From assembly GCA_964019415.1 (NCBI GenBank), contig OZ025878.1, forward strand, positions 4,654,512 through 4,718,511: a DNA stretch of 64,000 bases. Reading direction: 5' to 3'. Position numbers and translations under genes: made by a program. Under the pieces are notes generated by a model, which made no database searches, had not been told where the DNA came from, and saw only the letters and a program-made list of their open reading frames with translations. This stretch comes from Ianthella basta (lineage: Eukaryota > Porifera > Demospongiae > Verongiida > Ianthellidae). This document shows, piece by piece, positions 62,409-64,000 of the stretch (within the stretch, counting starts at the first letter, position 1; every line of letters starts with the position of its first letter).

Positions 62409-64000
62409 CTGCAATGGCACAAGGAACAATCAGTAGCTGAATTGAGCAAGGTCATATAGTAACTTTTTCTAATTTCAAATTATAGTACACTCCCTAACTG
62501 GTACACACATTCAGCACATATCAATAGTATACCTTATAGGTGAGACATGGTAATATCATATAATAATTTATGAAAGAAAAGGTACAATGATTGACTAAAA
62601 GAAGAGACTATAGCTATAGTCAGATGGGGCTACTGCCCCTTTAGTGTTCAAAACAGTTAATCATCTGGATAGAAGAAGGCGGAGGCCTCTACACTCCCGG
62701 CACTGCCCAGTACAGAAGCTGAATTCCCCCTCTGCACTGCCACTGACAAAATATCTATTATATCTATATTATACCTACTATTATTATATCTGGAAAATAA
62801 AGTACAAGATTCCAGGAAATCATTGCATTGATTGTTATGTTCACTTGTCTTTCAATCATTTGGAAGACGTTTCACCTTCTCAGCATATAATTATACATTA
62901 TAATTAATGCATGAAAAATACATCAATGACTATGAAGGTAATCAATAAAATATGTACCATATGAAAACAATGAAAGAATAGACAAAGTTCCTCATGAACG
63001 TGATGACATTATGCTAATCAACTGTACTGTAATACACCTTATATTATTATTATTACCATTATTTTATGATTATTTTGCTGTAATGATTATGTTTATTAAC
63101 TACATATTAATTGTTATTTTTTAGAAGTGCAATAAATATTGTCCTGAAATTGCATTGCCTATATTTGTTCAATCAATCTCTATACAGTGGTTGAAATACA
63201 TGAACCCAGGCCCGTTAATAAAATATAGGCTGCTTGGCTGATTATCATTTAAACACGTAATTGCTTTGGTGTATTTTCTGTACTTGCTTGCTAGGTTGCC
63301 GGATCCATCTTGGTAACATATATAATTTATGCTCCCAATGCTTTGCAGACAAATTTAATTGTCGAATTAACCCTGACATGCAACCAAGTGACAATGTAGG
63401 TAGGTAAGTTTGGTACTCTTTGGTATCCAGAGCATAAACATTCTTGAATAAGTATACATCAGAGACCAAAGCTGTGCATTATAACAGGGGTGCAAGTTGT
63501 GCAATGGCATGATATTTCAACCAGCTAGTTACACTGAAGCGACACAGATAATGATTTTCTGAGTTATCTGAGTAATCTGCCTAATTGAGTGGCAAGCAGT
63601 GTTTGCCTCCCCACAGTGATCCAGAATCACAGCCATATAGCTGCCTGTCTCTCATTTGAGTCCATCACTAGTATACAGATAGGCACATGGCAAAACTTTC
63701 TGTATAGTGTACGTCGCATTTAGTCGCGTGACCCAGACTAAAGAACAAGGCAAGGTATTGTGCAACAGTCTGGTTTGCAAGACTATATTATAAATGCATG
63801 ATTTGTGGATTAAACAAAACAGAAAGGCAGCCTACATACTGGCTGGGTCTGCTTGAGTTTGTTGTGTTTGTTGACATGGTATATAGATAGCTCAGCTACT
63901 AAAACTATGCAATACAGTATAGCTCCTGAGTTTAAGCCTCAGCTGAGGTGAGTTTCTTTCTCTAAACATAAACATCCTTTTGAGGTGTAGGTTTGATAAT
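62409..64000. other. Intron 2 of receptor tyrosine kinase B (cut by the window edge)
   Basis: Closely matches 34862-36454, including the palindrome and hairpin. No exon was found. The next exon to the right should be the VWD-like one. Confidence 0.6.

Larger units (their letters stand above)
39509..64000. repeat. Tandem segmental duplication, unit 2 (continues past the edge)
   Basis: Unit 2 holds the orphan signal-peptide exon, NPxY receptor 2 and kinase B. Its left limit sits just right of a TG microsatellite and a short polypyrimidine run. It continues to the last base, where the sequence still matches the intron of kinase A at about 36454. Confidence 0.8.

Noticed and set aside
1..64000. 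CRISPR arrays, operons, tRNA or rRNA genes
   Set aside because: No regular spacer-repeat array, cloverleaf or rRNA-like segment was found; the window is animal nuclear DNA.

Overview
The window is animal nuclear DNA: AT-rich, CpG-poor, with multi-exon genes split by short GT-AG introns and no bacterial-type gene packing. The gene content is two receptor tyrosine kinases with Calx-beta ectodomains, an adhesion GPCR, and receptors built on a von Willebrand D-like domain. Together with the many retroelement scraps this suggests an early-branching invertebrate, most plausibly a demosponge such as Amphimedon. The species call is inference. All five genes I can reconstruct lie on the minus strand, head to tail.

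Layout, left to right. (1) 2275-11869: 19-exon adhesion GPCR (signal peptide, VWD-like, HormR, GAIN/GPS, seven TMs), 923 codons plus stop with consistent splice phases. (2) 12547-18125: 6-exon single-pass receptor (signal peptide, VWD-like, Ser/Thr stalk, TM, tail with three NPxY motifs), 390 aa. (3) 18126-23595: intergenic, full of decayed local duplications and a fold-back element. (4) 23596-38481: 19-exon receptor tyrosine kinase A (signal peptide, VWD-like, Calx-beta series, TM, complete kinase), 1259 aa. (5) 38482-41192: duplication junction with a TG microsatellite, an orphan signal-peptide exon and a CpG-rich insertion. (6) 41193-47172: second NPxY receptor, 393 aa. (7) 47173-52380: second copy of the intergenic block. 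(8) 52381 to the right edge: receptor tyrosine kinase B, exons 3-19; its VWD-like and signal-peptide exons should lie beyond base 64000.

The central observation is that one symmetric phase 1-1 exon, coding for a roughly 188-residue VWD-like domain and fed by a 70-nt signal-peptide exon, heads at least four neighbouring receptors. These carry three unrelated signalling ends: 7TM, NPxY tail and tyrosine kinase. Items 2-5 and 6-8 are two copies of a tandem unit of about 28.6 kb. The cluster has the look of an expanding cell-surface recognition locus. VWD and Calx-beta domains also occur in sponge aggregation factors, so a role in self/non-self or adhesion sensing is a testable inference, not something the sequence proves.

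Mobile DNA includes an internally deleted retroelement with terminal zinc-finger and endonuclease-like parts, two copies of a LINE reverse-transcriptase fragment (one split by a 1.23-kb insertion), fold-back elements carrying hammerhead-ribozyme-like cores, and several microsatellites. Exon coordinates were worked out by hand from splice consensus and reading-frame continuity. No transcript data were available.
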